Of a stretch of DNA of 64,000 nt, positions 7,361 through 16,222 are shown piece after piece. The notes under the pieces are model-generated. The model saw only the letters and a list, made by a program, of their open reading frames with translations, was not told where the DNA came from and did not search any database. The stretch comes from Paenibacillus faecalis. GTDB lineage: Bacteria; Bacillota; Bacilli; Paenibacillales; Paenibacillaceae. Position 1 is the first letter of the stretch; each line of letters starts with the position of its first letter. The DNA is taken from NCBI RefSeq assembly GCF_900289175.1, contig NZ_LT985747.1:4180269-4244268 (forward strand). Reading direction: 5' to 3'. The translations under genes and the position numbers were made by a program.

Positions 7361-8449
7361 TTATTTATCCCGATCCTTGGCGAACATGGCCGAAAGACTC
7401 TCCGTGAACGGCGGATAGGCAATGCCATGCTGAGTGACAATTGCCGTAATCAGCTCATGATCCGTAACATCAAACGCCGGATTGTACACGCTCACCCCAG
7501 CCGGCGCCATCGGTTTCTCATACCACTGACTTGTAATCTCCTCTTCCGGGCGCAATTCAATATGAATATCATCCCCTGTCGTACAATGCAGATCAACGGT
7601 CGATAACGGCGCGCATACATAGAACGGAATGCCGTAATGTTTCGCCAAAATTGCCACGGCTGAAGTACCGATTTTATTGGCTGTATCGCCATTGGCCGCT
7701 ACCCGGTCACATCCGACTAGGATAGCCTGAATTTTACCTTCCTTCATGACGATGGAAGCCATATTGTCACAGATAAGGGTGACATCAATGCCCGCCTCAT
7801 GCAATTCCCAGGCCGTTAACCGCGCCCCTTGCAAAAGCGGCCTCGTCTCATCGGCATACACCTTGAAGCCATAGCCCTGTTCATGCCCCAAATAGATCGG
7901 CGCCAGCGCCGTGCCGTACTTAGCGGTCGCAATCGCACCGGCATTGCAATGAGTCAAAATGCCCCATCCCGGCTCCAGCAGCGACAAAGCATAGCGCCCG
8001 ATCCGCTCACATACTTGCTCGTCTTCCACCCGAATTGCTTCTGCTTCCTCACGCAGCGCTGCTTTAATCTCGGCTATCGAGCGGCCCTGCTCCTGCTTGA
8101 AGCGAGCCTCCATCCGGTCAAGCGCCCAGAACAGGTTAACTGCTGTCGGGCGGGACGAAGCCAAGTAATCTTTAACCTGCTTGAAATCTTCTGCCAGTTG
8201 CTCCATTGTTGTCGCCTTCGACGCTTTTACTCCTAAATACAAACCGTATCCGGCTGCAATCCCGATCGCTGGCGCACCGCGTACCTTCAAATAATAAATC
8301 GCATCCCAAATCTCCTTCATTTCTTTCAACGGCAAAAATCTCTTCTCGTTCGGCAGCACGGTCTGATCCAAAATAACAAGAGTATCATTCGCATCATCCA
8401 GCGTAACGGATTGAATCATGGCCGCTGCCGCCATTTCCTTATCGTCCAT
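7361..8449 (-). CDS. mtnA: S-methyl-5-thioribose-1-phosphate isomerase (MtnA), or 5-deoxyribose-1-phosphate isomerase
   Basis: 362 residues. ATG at 8449 after an AAGGAGGG site. It converts the aldose-1-phosphate of 5-methylthioribose to the ribulose-1-phosphate. The full eIF2B-like fold is present: [14 protein letters not shown] near 56-70, the catalytic Cys C168 in THCNAG, the catalytic Asp D248 in GCDRV, and NKIGT near 260. Length matches the family. MtnA-like enzymes also act on 5-deoxyribose-1-phosphate in organisms with the DHAP shunt, such as Bacillus thuringiensis DrdI. The gene is last in the importer-kinase-isomerase operon, 32 bases after mtnK. No MtnB, MtnW or MtnD gene follows, so the product most likely goes to the aldolase at 5279-6103. 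Confidence 0.92.
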   Translation of the reverse strand: MDDKEMAAAAMIQSVTLDDANDTLVILDQTVLPNEKRFLPLKEMKEIWDAIYYLKVRGAPAIGIAAGYGLYLGVKASKATTMEQLAEDFKQVKDYLASSRPTAVNLFWALDRMEARFKQEQGRSIAEIKAALREEAEAIRVEDEQVCERIGRYALSLLEPGWGILTHCNAGAIATAKYGTALAPIYLGHEQGYGFKVYADETRPLLQGARLTAWELHEAGIDVTLICDNMASIVMKEGKIQAILVGCDRVAANGDTANKIGTSAVAILAKHYGIPFYVCAPLSTVDLHCTTGDDIHIELRPEEEITSQWYEKPMAPAGVSVYNPAFDVTDHELITAIVTQHGIAYPPFTESLSAMFAKDRDK

Positions 8450-8481
8450 CGTTTATACCCTCCTTGTCTTTTTGTACACGA

Positions 8482-9711
8482 TCACGATCTGCTGTACACT
8501 TCGCCTGCAGCCGCCACGACATTCGTGAAATCGGCGCCGTTTTTCATCTGCTTACGCTCCATAATGAAGCGTTTGCCCATGACGATGCACATCTTTTCTG
8601 CACGCTCACGCGCAGAAGCATCTGAAATAGATGTAATATCTTTCACTCCTGCGATGCCAAGCGTCCTACGGCACAGTTCCAATCCGGCTACGCCTGCCGT
8701 ATCCTGCAAAATCATATCCAGATAATACTCGGGGAACCCTTTGAAGCGAGCCGTTCGCTCCGTTCCCTTCTCCTGCCAGGCTTCCATCAGTTTCGTCTTG
8801 AACAAATCGACGATGTCCCGAATCGTCGTTAGCAGCCAGTCCAGATGGATCTCTTTTTCCGCTCCCTCCTCCATCACACTTTCCGCATGTAAAAAGGCAA
8901 AAATCAGATTGGCGACAACATTGCCCACATCGTATCCGGCCGGTCCATAGAAGGCGAATTCCGGGTCAATCACTTTGGTCGAATCCGCTTTCACAAAAAT
9001 CGAACCCGTATGCAGATCACCGTGAATCAGCGACTGAGCATTCGTCATAAACTCAAACTTGAGCTTTGCCGTCTCCAGCAGCAGCGCCTCATCGTCCCAA
9101 AGATACTCTTTGACAAACGAGCGCAGCGGCGGATACACATCATTGCGCGGACAATCGTAGAACGGTTCGGTATAAACGAGATCTTCCGTAATTTCGCACA
9201 GGTCCGGATTAATAAACTGCTTGACACATTGCTTCTTCTCTTTATGATTCATGACGACGTCCGACGTGAATAGCAGTGTATTGACCATAAACGTCGAGAT
9301 ATGTTCAGCGAACAGCGGGAATTGCTTGTGTTGCATTAACGCCGTGCGCAATATTTCATGATCGGACAAGTCCTCCATCACGCAACAGTTCATGACCGCA
9401 TCGTATTTATACACTTCCGGCACCAGCCCGGGTGCAAGGTCGTGCTGCAAACGGAGAATTTCCGCTTCGATCCGGTTGCGATCCGGCGATACTTTAAACT
9501 CATCGGAGATGCGGGCGACCGGACCGGCTTGCTTAATAATAAGCGAGCGCCCCGCCTTAGCATCTTCTACACGGAACACATAGTTCAAATTACCGTCTCC
9601 GATTTCCTTACATGTCAGCTCCGCATCTGGAGCAAAAAAATCCAACTCGCTCAAGGCATATTGAACAACATCGCTTTCCGTCATTGTGAAGTACGAATTG
9701 AACTTGTTCAT
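8482..9711 (-). CDS. mtnK: S-methyl-5-thioribose kinase (MtnK), or 5-deoxyribose kinase
   Basis: 409 residues. ATG at 9711 after an AGGAGGAGATAG site. It phosphorylates C1 of 5-methylthioribose with ATP. The aminoglycoside-phosphotransferase-like fold is clear. IGDGNLNYVFRV (about 37-48) is the nucleotide loop, the catalytic Asp D232 lies in HGDLHTGS, and the metal-binding DPEF is at 249-252. Length agrees with the MtnK family. It lies 21 bases after the permease gene and 32 before mtnA. Direct linkage to an importer indicates that the substrate is taken up from outside. Whether it prefers 5-methylthioribose or 5-deoxyribose cannot be read from the sequence. Confidence 0.92.
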   Translation of the reverse strand: MNKFNSYFTMTESDVVQYALSELDFFAPDAELTCKEIGDGNLNYVFRVEDAKAGRSLIIKQAGPVARISDEFKVSPDRNRIEAEILRLQHDLAPGLVPEVYKYDAVMNCCVMEDLSDHEILRTALMQHKQFPLFAEHISTFMVNTLLFTSDVVMNHKEKKQCVKQFINPDLCEITEDLVYTEPFYDCPRNDVYPPLRSFVKEYLWDDEALLLETAKLKFEFMTNAQSLIHGDLHTGSIFVKADSTKVIDPEFAFYGPAGYDVGNVVANLIFAFLHAESVMEEGAEKEIHLDWLLTTIRDIVDLFKTKLMEAWQEKGTERTARFKGFPEYYLDMILQDTAGVAGLELCRRTLGIAGVKDITSISDASARERAEKMCIVMGKRFIMERKQMKNGADFTNVVAAAGEVYSRS

Positions 9712-9732
9712 TCCTATCTCCTCCTGCGATCG

Positions 9733-10734
9733 TTAATTCTGTTTGTAATACGTTAAAGCGAGCGCAAATGCGAGTACAGTTCCTTTAACAATGTCCATCG
9801 CGTAATAAGGAACTGACAACATGACCAGTCCGTTCTGCAAAATCCCGATCAGAACCGCGCCGATGAATGTGCCAAACGCATTTGGCCTGCCGGCACCGCC
9901 GACAGAGAAACCGATATAAGCAGCGGCCACAGCATCCATCAAATACGGAGCGCCTGCATTGACCTCCGCCGTCATGACACGCGATGCAAGCATAATGCCG
10001 CCGATCGCCGCAAAACCTGCCGACAGCATATAGGCGAGTACCCGGTATTTATTGACCGGGATTCCGGACAGTTTGGCCGCCTCCCGGTTGCCGCCAATGA
10101 CATACATGTAGCGGCCATGCTTCGTGTAATTCAGGAAAATATGAACGAGAACTACAACAACGAGCATAATGATAATAATCCACGGTACTTGGCCTATTTT
10201 TGCGAAAAACGTGCTGATTTCCCCCATGGCGAACGATCCATCGGGCATCACCATATTTTGCGAAACCGTCGCCCCGCGCGTGTACGTTAATGCCACCCCT
10301 TGGATAATGAACATCATCGCCAGTGTCATCAGCATGTCTTGAATTCTCATCTTTACGATCATGAATGCGTTTAGCACGCCGGCGACTAAACATACCGCAA
10401 TCGCAACCACAATGCCGACAAACGCATTTTGCGAATGCCAAACGAACATGGAAATCACGACAGCGTTGGCCAGCGAGGCAACGGAACCGACCGATAAATC
10501 AAAGCCGCCGACCGACAGCGAAATCGTAATTCCGATCGAAATCACGGTAACAATCGAAATTGAACGTAAAATATTGATGATGTTGGACGGCATGAGGAAA
10601 CCATCGGCCATCAGTCCAAAAACACCGATAAGAAGTACAATGGTCACAATCGTTCCATATTTATATAAAAAATTAAAGAAATCGAAAGACTTGGACGCTT
10701 TTACTGGACGCTGCTGCTCAATCCTTGCGCTCAT
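9733..10734 (-). CDS. RbsC-type ABC sugar permease of the pentose importer
   Basis: 333 residues from the ATG at 10734, which has an ideal AGGAGGAAA site and lies one base after the stop of the ATPase gene. An upstream in-frame ATG at 10776 would overlap that gene and is less likely. The protein has eight to ten hydrophobic helices and the branched-chain/ribose permease pattern (GGFDLSVGSVASLANA near 78-93, GGNREAAKLSGIP near 218). It forms the membrane channel with the ATPase at 10736-12250 and the binding protein at 12343-13455. Linkage to mtnK and mtnA points to 5-methylthioribose, 5-deoxyribose or a related nucleoside breakdown product as cargo. Confidence 0.9.
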   Translation of the reverse strand: MSARIEQQRPVKASKSFDFFNFLYKYGTIVTIVLLIGVFGLMADGFLMPSNIINILRSISIVTVISIGITISLSVGGFDLSVGSVASLANAVVISMFVWHSQNAFVGIVVAIAVCLVAGVLNAFMIVKMRIQDMLMTLAMMFIIQGVALTYTRGATVSQNMVMPDGSFAMGEISTFFAKIGQVPWIIIIMLVVVVLVHIFLNYTKHGRYMYVIGGNREAAKLSGIPVNKYRVLAYMLSAGFAAIGGIMLASRVMTAEVNAGAPYLMDAVAAAYIGFSVGGAGRPNAFGTFIGAVLIGILQNGLVMLSVPYYAMDIVKGTVLAFALALTYYKQN

Positions 10735-10735
10735 G

Positions 10736-12250
10736 CTACTTTCCTCCTGTCGAGTAGAACAGTAATTCTTCTTCATTGGTCGCGCTCGTTGAGAGCTCCT
10801 TTACGATCTGGCCGTCATACAGCACGTATACACGATCGGTAATACCGATAATCTCCGACAATTCGCAGGAGGCATAAATAACGCTTTTCCCCTGCTGAGC
10901 AAGCTGTGAGATCAACTTGAAAATGTCCTTTTTCGCTCCGACGTCAACGCCTTTGGTCGGTTCATCGAAAATGTATACTTCCGCATCGGTCGTCAGCCAT
11001 TTGCCAATCGCCACTTTCTGTTGATTTCCGCCCGACAAATTTTTGACTTTCGCCAATTCATTTGGCGTTTTAATGCCCAGTTCCTGAATGAGCCTGCGCG
11101 CCTCTTTCTTCTCCTTCCCGAATTGCAGAAATGTCCTCGATACACAGAACTTCGACAAACTGGCGACCGATAGATTGCTCGCTACCGACTCCTGCACAAG
11201 AATACCTTCTTTGCGCCGCTCCTCCGGGACAAGGGCAATCCCCAGCTTTACGGCCTCGTTGCAATTCCGAATGGAAAGCTTCCGCTGCTGCAGCACAAGC
11301 TCGCCTGTTTCAAGGCGGGATGCGCCGAACAGCGCTTTGCAGAGCTCCGTTTTGCCAGCGCCTACCAAGCCAGCGAGACCGATGATTTCCCCTTTGCGCA
11401 CGTTGAAATTAATATTTCTCAATTTCCCCCGATCGGACAGTCCTTTCACTTCAAAGTTGGCGCCGCCGATTTCGATCGGAATTTTCGGAAATTGATCCCC
11501 CATTTTTTTGCCCAGCATATGCTCGACCACTTCATTCTGACTTGTGTCTGCAATCCGCTGCTTGATGACAAATCTTCCATCCCGCATCACGGTAATCTCA
11601 TCACAAATTTCAAACAGCTCGGGAAGGCGATGCGAAATGAAGATCACGCCGACATTGTCCTGCTTCAAATCACGTACAATCCGGAACAGCTCCTCGGTCT
11701 CCGAATGGCTAAGCGGCGCTGTCGGCTCGTCTAAAATAAGAAAGCGACACTTCTTCGTAATCGCTCTCGCGATCAATACCATCTGTTTCTCAGCCAGCGT
11801 CAGCTCACTGACCAGCTTCTTCGTCGGCACTTTCACATTCATCCGCTCGAGCGTCGCCTTGGCATTGATGTGAATCCGCTTCCAATTCATCAACTGCTTC
11901 TTCCCCATATCGTTAACGGTGTCATCGAGCATAATATTCTCACCTACCGTTAAATAAGGGATTAACGCGGTATCTACTTCCTGGTACACGATTTGAATGC
12001 CCAAATCTTTGGCATCTTTCGGAGAACGGATATGCACCAGCTGACCATCGATATAAATCTCACCCGTGTAATGGCTGTATGCTCCAGACAGCACCTTCAT
12101 CAGCGTCGACTTCCCCGCCCCGTTCGCACCGATCAACGCATGAGAGCTTCCGGTTTCGGTTGCAAAATCTACATTATCCAGCGCCTTTACCCCGGGAAAT
12201 TCAATCGAAATCTGCTTCATCTCCAGGCGAATCGCTTGCTGTGCAGTCAT
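10736..12250 (-). CDS. RbsA-type double-domain ABC ATPase of the pentose importer
   Basis: 504 residues from the ATG at 12250 after a CAGGAGGTGG site. An earlier in-frame ATG at 12292 lacks one. It contains two ATPase domains. Domain 1 (about 10-235) has Walker A GANGAGKST, the LSELTLAEKQ region as a degenerate signature, and Walker B FLILDEPT. Domain 2 (about 255-495) has GLVGAGKTE with a degenerate Walker A, LSGGNQQKV, and VYIFDEPT. This tandem layout with an altered second Walker A is typical of RbsA/XylG/MglA. It energises the permease at 9733-10734. Confidence 0.92.
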   Translation of the reverse strand: MTAQQAIRLEMKQISIEFPGVKALDNVDFATETGSSHALIGANGAGKSTLMKVLSGAYSHYTGEIYIDGQLVHIRSPKDAKDLGIQIVYQEVDTALIPYLTVGENIMLDDTVNDMGKKQLMNWKRIHINAKATLERMNVKVPTKKLVSELTLAEKQMVLIARAITKKCRFLILDEPTAPLSHSETEELFRIVRDLKQDNVGVIFISHRLPELFEICDEITVMRDGRFVIKQRIADTSQNEVVEHMLGKKMGDQFPKIPIEIGGANFEVKGLSDRGKLRNINFNVRKGEIIGLAGLVGAGKTELCKALFGASRLETGELVLQQRKLSIRNCNEAVKLGIALVPEERRKEGILVQESVASNLSVASLSKFCVSRTFLQFGKEKKEARRLIQELGIKTPNELAKVKNLSGGNQQKVAIGKWLTTDAEVYIFDEPTKGVDVGAKKDIFKLISQLAQQGKSVIYASCELSEIIGITDRVYVLYDGQIVKELSTSATNEEELLFYSTGGK

Positions 12251-12342
12251 CTTTCCACCTCCTGTACAAAAATGGGAGGCAAGCGCCAGCAATTCCTGTG
12301 TTTTGACGGCTCCATCCCTTAACGCTCCCCTCCGTCACCTTC

Positions 12343-13455
12343 TTATTGCCCTGAATATGCATTCTTAAGCGCTTTCATCCAGTCCTCTTCAAAATCGTCG
12401 CTAACCCCCCAGCCAGCGATAATCTCTCCAAGGCTTTCCATATTGACCTTCTCCCCGCTCAACTGTTCCTGCGCTATCAATGTCGGCTTCAAATTAAAGG
12501 TTTGCGGCGTTTCTTCACCGGCGATTTTCTTTGCAGCGAGTCGCATGTTTACAGCGCCGATCACTTTCGGGTCTACAGCAGCCGTCGTTACCCAAGGGCT
12601 GTTCTTTTCCTGCATGAGCTGTAAATCGGCGTTCGATACGTCAATGCCGTAAATTTTGATTTCATCGCGTCCAGCCTCCTTCACGGCGCGGGCCGCACCG
12701 ATCGCAAACGCATCCCAAGTTGCAAAAATAGCATCGATCTCTCCCTTGCCATGCTTGGTTAACATGGCGGACACTGCATTTTGCGTCTGAACCGACGTAT
12801 CCGATGATGCAACGCCAAAGCGCTCGATTTCCTTCATTCCCGGATTGTCTTTCAAAAATTGCTGGTACACATTGTTGCGGCTTACCATCGGCGGAAATCC
12901 ATCCACCCACAAGTACACGATGTTACCGCTTCCATTTAGCTGTTTATTCATACTTTCCAAGGCAAGTTTGGCAAGCTGCTCATCATCCTGTGACGTCAGC
13001 GTCACCCCGTCAATCGAAGCAAGATCAGGATTGGAGTCAAAGGTAACGACTTGAATCCCTTTCTCTCTCAATTTCTTCACGTTATCTACCGTCGCTGCAT
13101 CATCCCCGTGCGAGATAATAACGCCGTCATAGTTTTTCTCCATTGCCTGTGCGATCGCATCGTGAAACTTGGCCGTATCCCCGTTAGCCGAATACGTATC
13201 GACGGTGAACCCCATCGCCTCTCCTTCTTGTTTCGCCCCCGCCAAGTATTGCGCTGTATGATCGTCACCTCCAATTTTTCGGATAACCATAACCTTCACA
13301 TCTTTTTCCGCAATAGGCTGAGGAAGATTTTCAATTTTGCTTTTGTCCACATTTGGTTTGCTTTGCGCAGAGTCCCCTCCATTTGAACATCCAGCCAATA
13401 CAAGTAAAACGGCCAACATCATGATGACAAATTTGGCAATCCTCTTGAACTTCAT
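12343..13455 (-). CDS. Sugar-binding lipoprotein of the pentose importer (RbsB/LsrB-like)
   Basis: 370 residues from the ATG at 13455, preceded by AAGGGG at 8 bases. The frame extends 35 codons further upstream without support. A lipoprotein signal (LVLAGC, lipid-carrying Cys at 23) anchors it outside the membrane. The rest is a periplasmic-binding-protein type I fold with a KVMVIRKIGGDDH strand near the start, DGVIISHGDDAAT around 105 and GIDVSNADLQLMQE around 270, as in RbsB-like proteins. It is the first gene of the operon and should capture the free pentose. The substrate is inferred from the linked mtnK and mtnA genes. Confidence 0.88.
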   Translation of the reverse strand: MKFKRIAKFVIMMLAVLLVLAGCSNGGDSAQSKPNVDKSKIENLPQPIAEKDVKVMVIRKIGGDDHTAQYLAGAKQEGEAMGFTVDTYSANGDTAKFHDAIAQAMEKNYDGVIISHGDDAATVDNVKKLREKGIQVVTFDSNPDLASIDGVTLTSQDDEQLAKLALESMNKQLNGSGNIVYLWVDGFPPMVSRNNVYQQFLKDNPGMKEIERFGVASSDTSVQTQNAVSAMLTKHGKGEIDAIFATWDAFAIGAARAVKEAGRDEIKIYGIDVSNADLQLMQEKNSPWVTTAAVDPKVIGAVNMRLAAKKIAGEETPQTFNLKPTLIAQEQLSGEKVNMESLGEIIAGWGVSDDFEEDWMKALKNAYSGQ

Positions 13456-13569
13456 CTCCTGCACCCCTTTTAAAAAAATAAGTAACACTCCAGGCCCCTG
13501 TGATCGTTTACAAAAACCTGTTATTGAGTAAATAGTACCACCTTTATACCTGTATCGCAACGAAAATAT

Positions 13570-13610
13570 ATTGTTTTATATTTCTTTATGTTGTTTATAT
13601 AATTAATCAT
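13570..13610 (-). promoter_or_regulatory. Candidate DeoR operator region upstream of the importer operon
   Basis: ATTGTTTTATATTT at 13570-13583 is identical to 6199-6212 in the aldolase/DeoR promoter region. A related TTGTTTATAT follows at 13591-13600. The location, about 115 bases upstream of the binding-protein start, fits an operator or the promoter itself. Confidence 0.45.
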
Positions 13611-13791
13611 TTTGTTTATTGAATAAAAAACATAAAAATATGCCATTATTTTCAATCGTGTGCGAACAAAAACCAAAACAATAAGTAAAAACATAAAATT
13701 ATCATGCACTAAATTAGGAAAACCATGAAACTCGATAGGATATAAACCGAGACCACAGATGAATCCAATCATTTCCTTGCTTCCCAAGCAT

Positions 13792-13821
13792 AAAAAAACG
13801 CCCTTGATAACATCAAGGACG
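13792..13821 (-). terminator. Orphan reverse-strand terminator upstream of the importer operon
   Basis: CGCCCTTGAT (13799-13808) pairs with ATCAAGGACG (13812-13821), and seven A residues at 13792-13798 give a T-tail on the reverse strand. No reverse-strand gene lies just upstream, so it may end a small RNA or act as an attenuator before the importer operon. Confidence 0.7.
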
Positions 13822-13976
13822 CCGTTCAGCTAATAATTTCATCAATCTTTGGACACTTTTTACTCTTCTGTCCTTGTTAAAGGTTCGGAGCCTCAGCCAA
13901 GGTGAAAAAATACACATACTATGATAGAATATTGAATTGCAGTGTACGAAAGCCTTAGGGAGGTTTGGGGAACACC

Positions 13977-14621
13977 ATGCTCATTATAGGGATCGCCGGC
14001 GGAACTGGCTCCGGCAAAACGACGGTGGCCCGGTCTGTCATTGACCGACTCGGACCCGGCAAGGTTACTTTTATATCTCAGGATAATTATTATAGGGACA
14101 ACCCACAGCTCACTTTCGCTGAGCGCGAGAAGATCAATTATGATCATCCTTTTGCCATTGACAATGAGCTGCTTATTGAACATCTGGAGCTTTTAAAGTC
14201 AGGACAATCTGCGCATGCTCCGGTATATGACTTTACGACTCATGCCCGCTCCAAAGAAGAAACGGTGGAACTGACACCAAACCATATTGCGATCATCGAA
14301 GGGCTTCATGTCCTCTCGGACGAGAATCTTCGAAAGCTGCTCGATATTAAAGTGTTTGTGGATACTGACCCTGATGTACGTATCCTTCGACGAGTCGTGC
14401 GGGATATCGAGGAGCGCGGCAGAACGATCCGATCAGTCCACGAGCAATACTTAAACACAGTCAAACCGATGCACGAAGCTTTTATCGAGCCATCCAAAAA
14501 ATATGCCGATATTATCATTCCAGAAGGCGGGGAAAACGAGGTCGGCATCAAAATGCTGTCCATCTTGACTGAAAAATACCTGACGGGTGATCGAACTTGG
14601 GATGCAACCAAGAAATCTTGA
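13977..14621 (+). CDS. udk: Uridine kinase
   Basis: 214 residues from the ATG at 13977. It phosphorylates uridine and cytidine to UMP and CMP in pyrimidine salvage. The P-loop GGTGSGKTT occupies residues 8-16. SQDNYYRD (about 39-46) and YDHPFAID (about 60-67) are Udk nucleoside-site motifs, and RRVVRDIEERGR (about 129-140) is the lid. A TTG at 13965 would add four residues and match the MGKN-like start of Bacillus Udk. It is only one base from the GGGAGG, whereas the ATG is about 13 bases away, so the start is uncertain. The gene stands alone with its own terminator. Confidence 0.92.
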   Translation: MLIIGIAGGTGSGKTTVARSVIDRLGPGKVTFISQDNYYRDNPQLTFAEREKINYDHPFAIDNELLIEHLELLKSGQSAHAPVYDFTTHARSKEETVELTPNHIAIIEGLHVLSDENLRKLLDIKVFVDTDPDVRILRRVVRDIEERGRTIRSVHEQYLNTVKPMHEAFIEPSKKYADIIIPEGGENEVGIKMLSILTEKYLTGDRTWDATKKS

Positions 14622-14657
14622 TTCAGCGCATGGTTTGAAGCCGAATATCTCATAGAC

Positions 14658-14694
14658 AACAAGCTGTCCCGGTAATCTGCCGAGACAGCTTGTT
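14658..14694 (+). terminator. Terminator after udk
   Basis: AACAAGCTGTC (14658-14668) pairs with GACAGCTTGTT (14684-14694), a perfect 11-bp stem. The following T-run is short, and the reverse strand reads equally well as a stem for the gene ending at 14731. Confidence 0.75.
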
Positions 14695-14730
14695 TATGTT
14701 CATTCCTTGGGCTAATACCTGTCACTCTGC

Positions 14731-15462
14731 CTATTCTTCACGTGTTATTAAAAGCTGTATAACCTCTTTCGCACTCTGTATCGCCTCATCAAGTGAATGA
14801 ATTAAGCAATCTGTTACTGTAATAATGTCATCATCTGTTTCCGGCGTGTTTAACACACGCTTTACGTTTAACTCCTTCGACTTCTCTGCCTGCTTCAATA
14901 AGCGGAGAATTGCACTGATGGAATAATGAGCGGCTCTCAATGTGCGGATGATTTTTAATCGATTGATTTCTTTTTCCGAATAAATTCTATGCCCATCATC
15001 TCGTCTCGGAACCGTTATAAGACCATTTCGCTCCCAATTTCTGATCGTCTCCGCTGAAACCTTCAACAGATTGGCAGCCTCTACACGGGTATACGATTCA
15101 TCAACGAACTCAGACTCGGTTCCGCCCAGCCATTTCTCAACAAGTTCGATCGCTTCCAGCGCTTGTGCATGTTCCTGTTTCAAATGAGTCAGATAATGCT
15201 CGGCGAGCTGTAGAGCAAGGCTAAAATGTTCTTCACCGCAGGCCTTCACGATATCTCTTGCTTTTTCCCGGATATGACCTTGAACGATCTCGCAGCGAAA
15301 AGCGCATCTCGCCACTCGCAGCTGAAACAAATGAACATCTGAAAACATGCGGTATCCGTTGTCCGCTCGTGGAACTGGCGAAATGTAACCCCATTTTTCA
15401 TAAACTCGGACGGTATTCGGATGCACATTCGCTTCTTTGGCAATCTCTGTTGTTCTGTACAC
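14731..15462 (-). CDS. MerR-family regulator with two helix-turn-helix domains
   Basis: 243 residues from a GTG at 15462, seven bases after AAAGGAGGG. The frame runs 15 codons further without support. It carries two MerR-type DNA-binding domains: residues 1-70 (TTEIAKEANVHPNTVRVYEK, then a wing with RADNGYRMFSD) and residues about 125-190 (TRVEAANLLKVSAETIRNWE, then RRDDGHRIYSEKE). They are separated by a helical region of about 55 residues. The C-terminus is a charged helix without an obvious drug or metal pocket (few Cys). It is the last gene of the ABC-2 transporter operon, 16 bases after the permease, and probably regulates it. Confidence 0.85.
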   Translation of the reverse strand: MYRTTEIAKEANVHPNTVRVYEKWGYISPVPRADNGYRMFSDVHLFQLRVARCAFRCEIVQGHIREKARDIVKACGEEHFSLALQLAEHYLTHLKQEHAQALEAIELVEKWLGGTESEFVDESYTRVEAANLLKVSAETIRNWERNGLITVPRRDDGHRIYSEKEINRLKIIRTLRAAHYSISAILRLLKQAEKSKELNVKRVLNTPETDDDIITVTDCLIHSLDEAIQSAKEVIQLLITREE

Positions 15463-15478
15463 CCGAATCCCTCCTTTG

Positions 15479-16222
15479 TTACTTCCATTTAAAAAACTTG
15501 ATCGCACCGCCTAGACCAAGAACAATACACAGGACAAGCACTGCAAAACTCGCAAACAGAGACTGAGCCGTCCCCCCAATCGAAACTTGCTTGAGAAGAT
15601 GAATGCCATGAGATAGCGGAAAGATATTCATAAACCATTGGAAAAAACGCGGCATGATTTCGTATGGAATGGTCGCGCCCGAGAACAGCAGCATCGTAAA
15701 GTAGGCCAGCGAGCTCCACAAATTCGCTGATCTCTGATCAGGCACCACACTGCCGATGAAGATCCCGATGCTGTACATGGCACAAATAACAAAGGCATAC
15801 GTAAGTAAGAAGATTCCCCATGAACCTTTCATCTCATAATCAAATAATAATTCATATACAGCCGTTACACCAATAAAAGACACCAACGCGGAAGAAAGCT
15901 GAATAACTACCTGCACGAGCAAAATATGCAGAGGGGACACAGGCGTCACCTGAAATCTCCTTAAAATCCCCCGGTGGCGATAATCAGCAATCGTCAGCGG
16001 CACCCCCATTACCCCTGTAGCAAGCACCCCGATCGTAATGAGCGCAGGATAGGATACTTCAAACATAGACGCACCGCCCACAGATGCATCTTTACTCAGC
16101 ATATAACCAAACAGAGCTGCCAATATCATGGGAAACAGGATGCCGAATATAAGGATATCCATCCCCTTCCAGACAAGCTTCCCTTCTATTCTCAACATGG
16201 TCCAAAACATCGTCATCCCCAT
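15479..16222 (-). CDS. ABC-2 type permease
   Basis: 247 residues, six hydrophobic helices, with the ABC-2 membrane pattern (YPALITIGVLATGVMGVPLTIADYRHRGILRRFQVTPV around 60-98, given here only as a landmark by position). Its start overlaps the end of the ATPase gene, so the two are translationally coupled. With the ATPase it forms an exporter for a small molecule, drug or lipid-like compound. The cargo is unknown, and no biosynthetic genes are adjacent. Confidence 0.85.
   Translation of the reverse strand: MGMTMFWTMLRIEGKLVWKGMDILIFGILFPMILAALFGYMLSKDASVGGASMFEVSYPALITIGVLATGVMGVPLTIADYRHRGILRRFQVTPVSPLHILLVQVVIQLSSALVSFIGVTAVYELLFDYEMKGSWGIFLLTYAFVICAMYSIGIFIGSVVPDQRSANLWSSLAYFTMLLFSGATIPYEIMPRFFQWFMNIFPLSHGIHLLKQVSIGGTAQSLFASFAVLVLCIVLGLGGAIKFFKWK

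Larger units (their letters stand above)
13456..13976. other. Intergenic region: importer promoter, orphan terminator and udk promoter
   Basis: About 520 bases. The left third is very AT-rich and must hold the importer operon promoter with the repeated TTGTTT motifs (13570-13610). A reverse-strand terminator (13792-13821) lies in the middle with no gene upstream of it on that strand. TGAAAA and TAGAAT near 13905-13930 could be the udk promoter. I found no S-box (SAM-I) riboswitch, which in Bacillus subtilis precedes mtnKA. Confidence 0.55.

Noticed and set aside
13521-13787. 88-codon reverse-strand frame upstream of the importer operon
   Set aside because: Lies in AT-rich promoter DNA, overlaps the candidate operators and has no ribosome binding site.
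13456-13976. S-box (SAM-I) riboswitch expected before mtnK/mtnA
   Set aside because: The conserved core was looked for by eye and not found. Repeated motifs and a DeoR gene offer another mode of control. A covariance search would be decisive.
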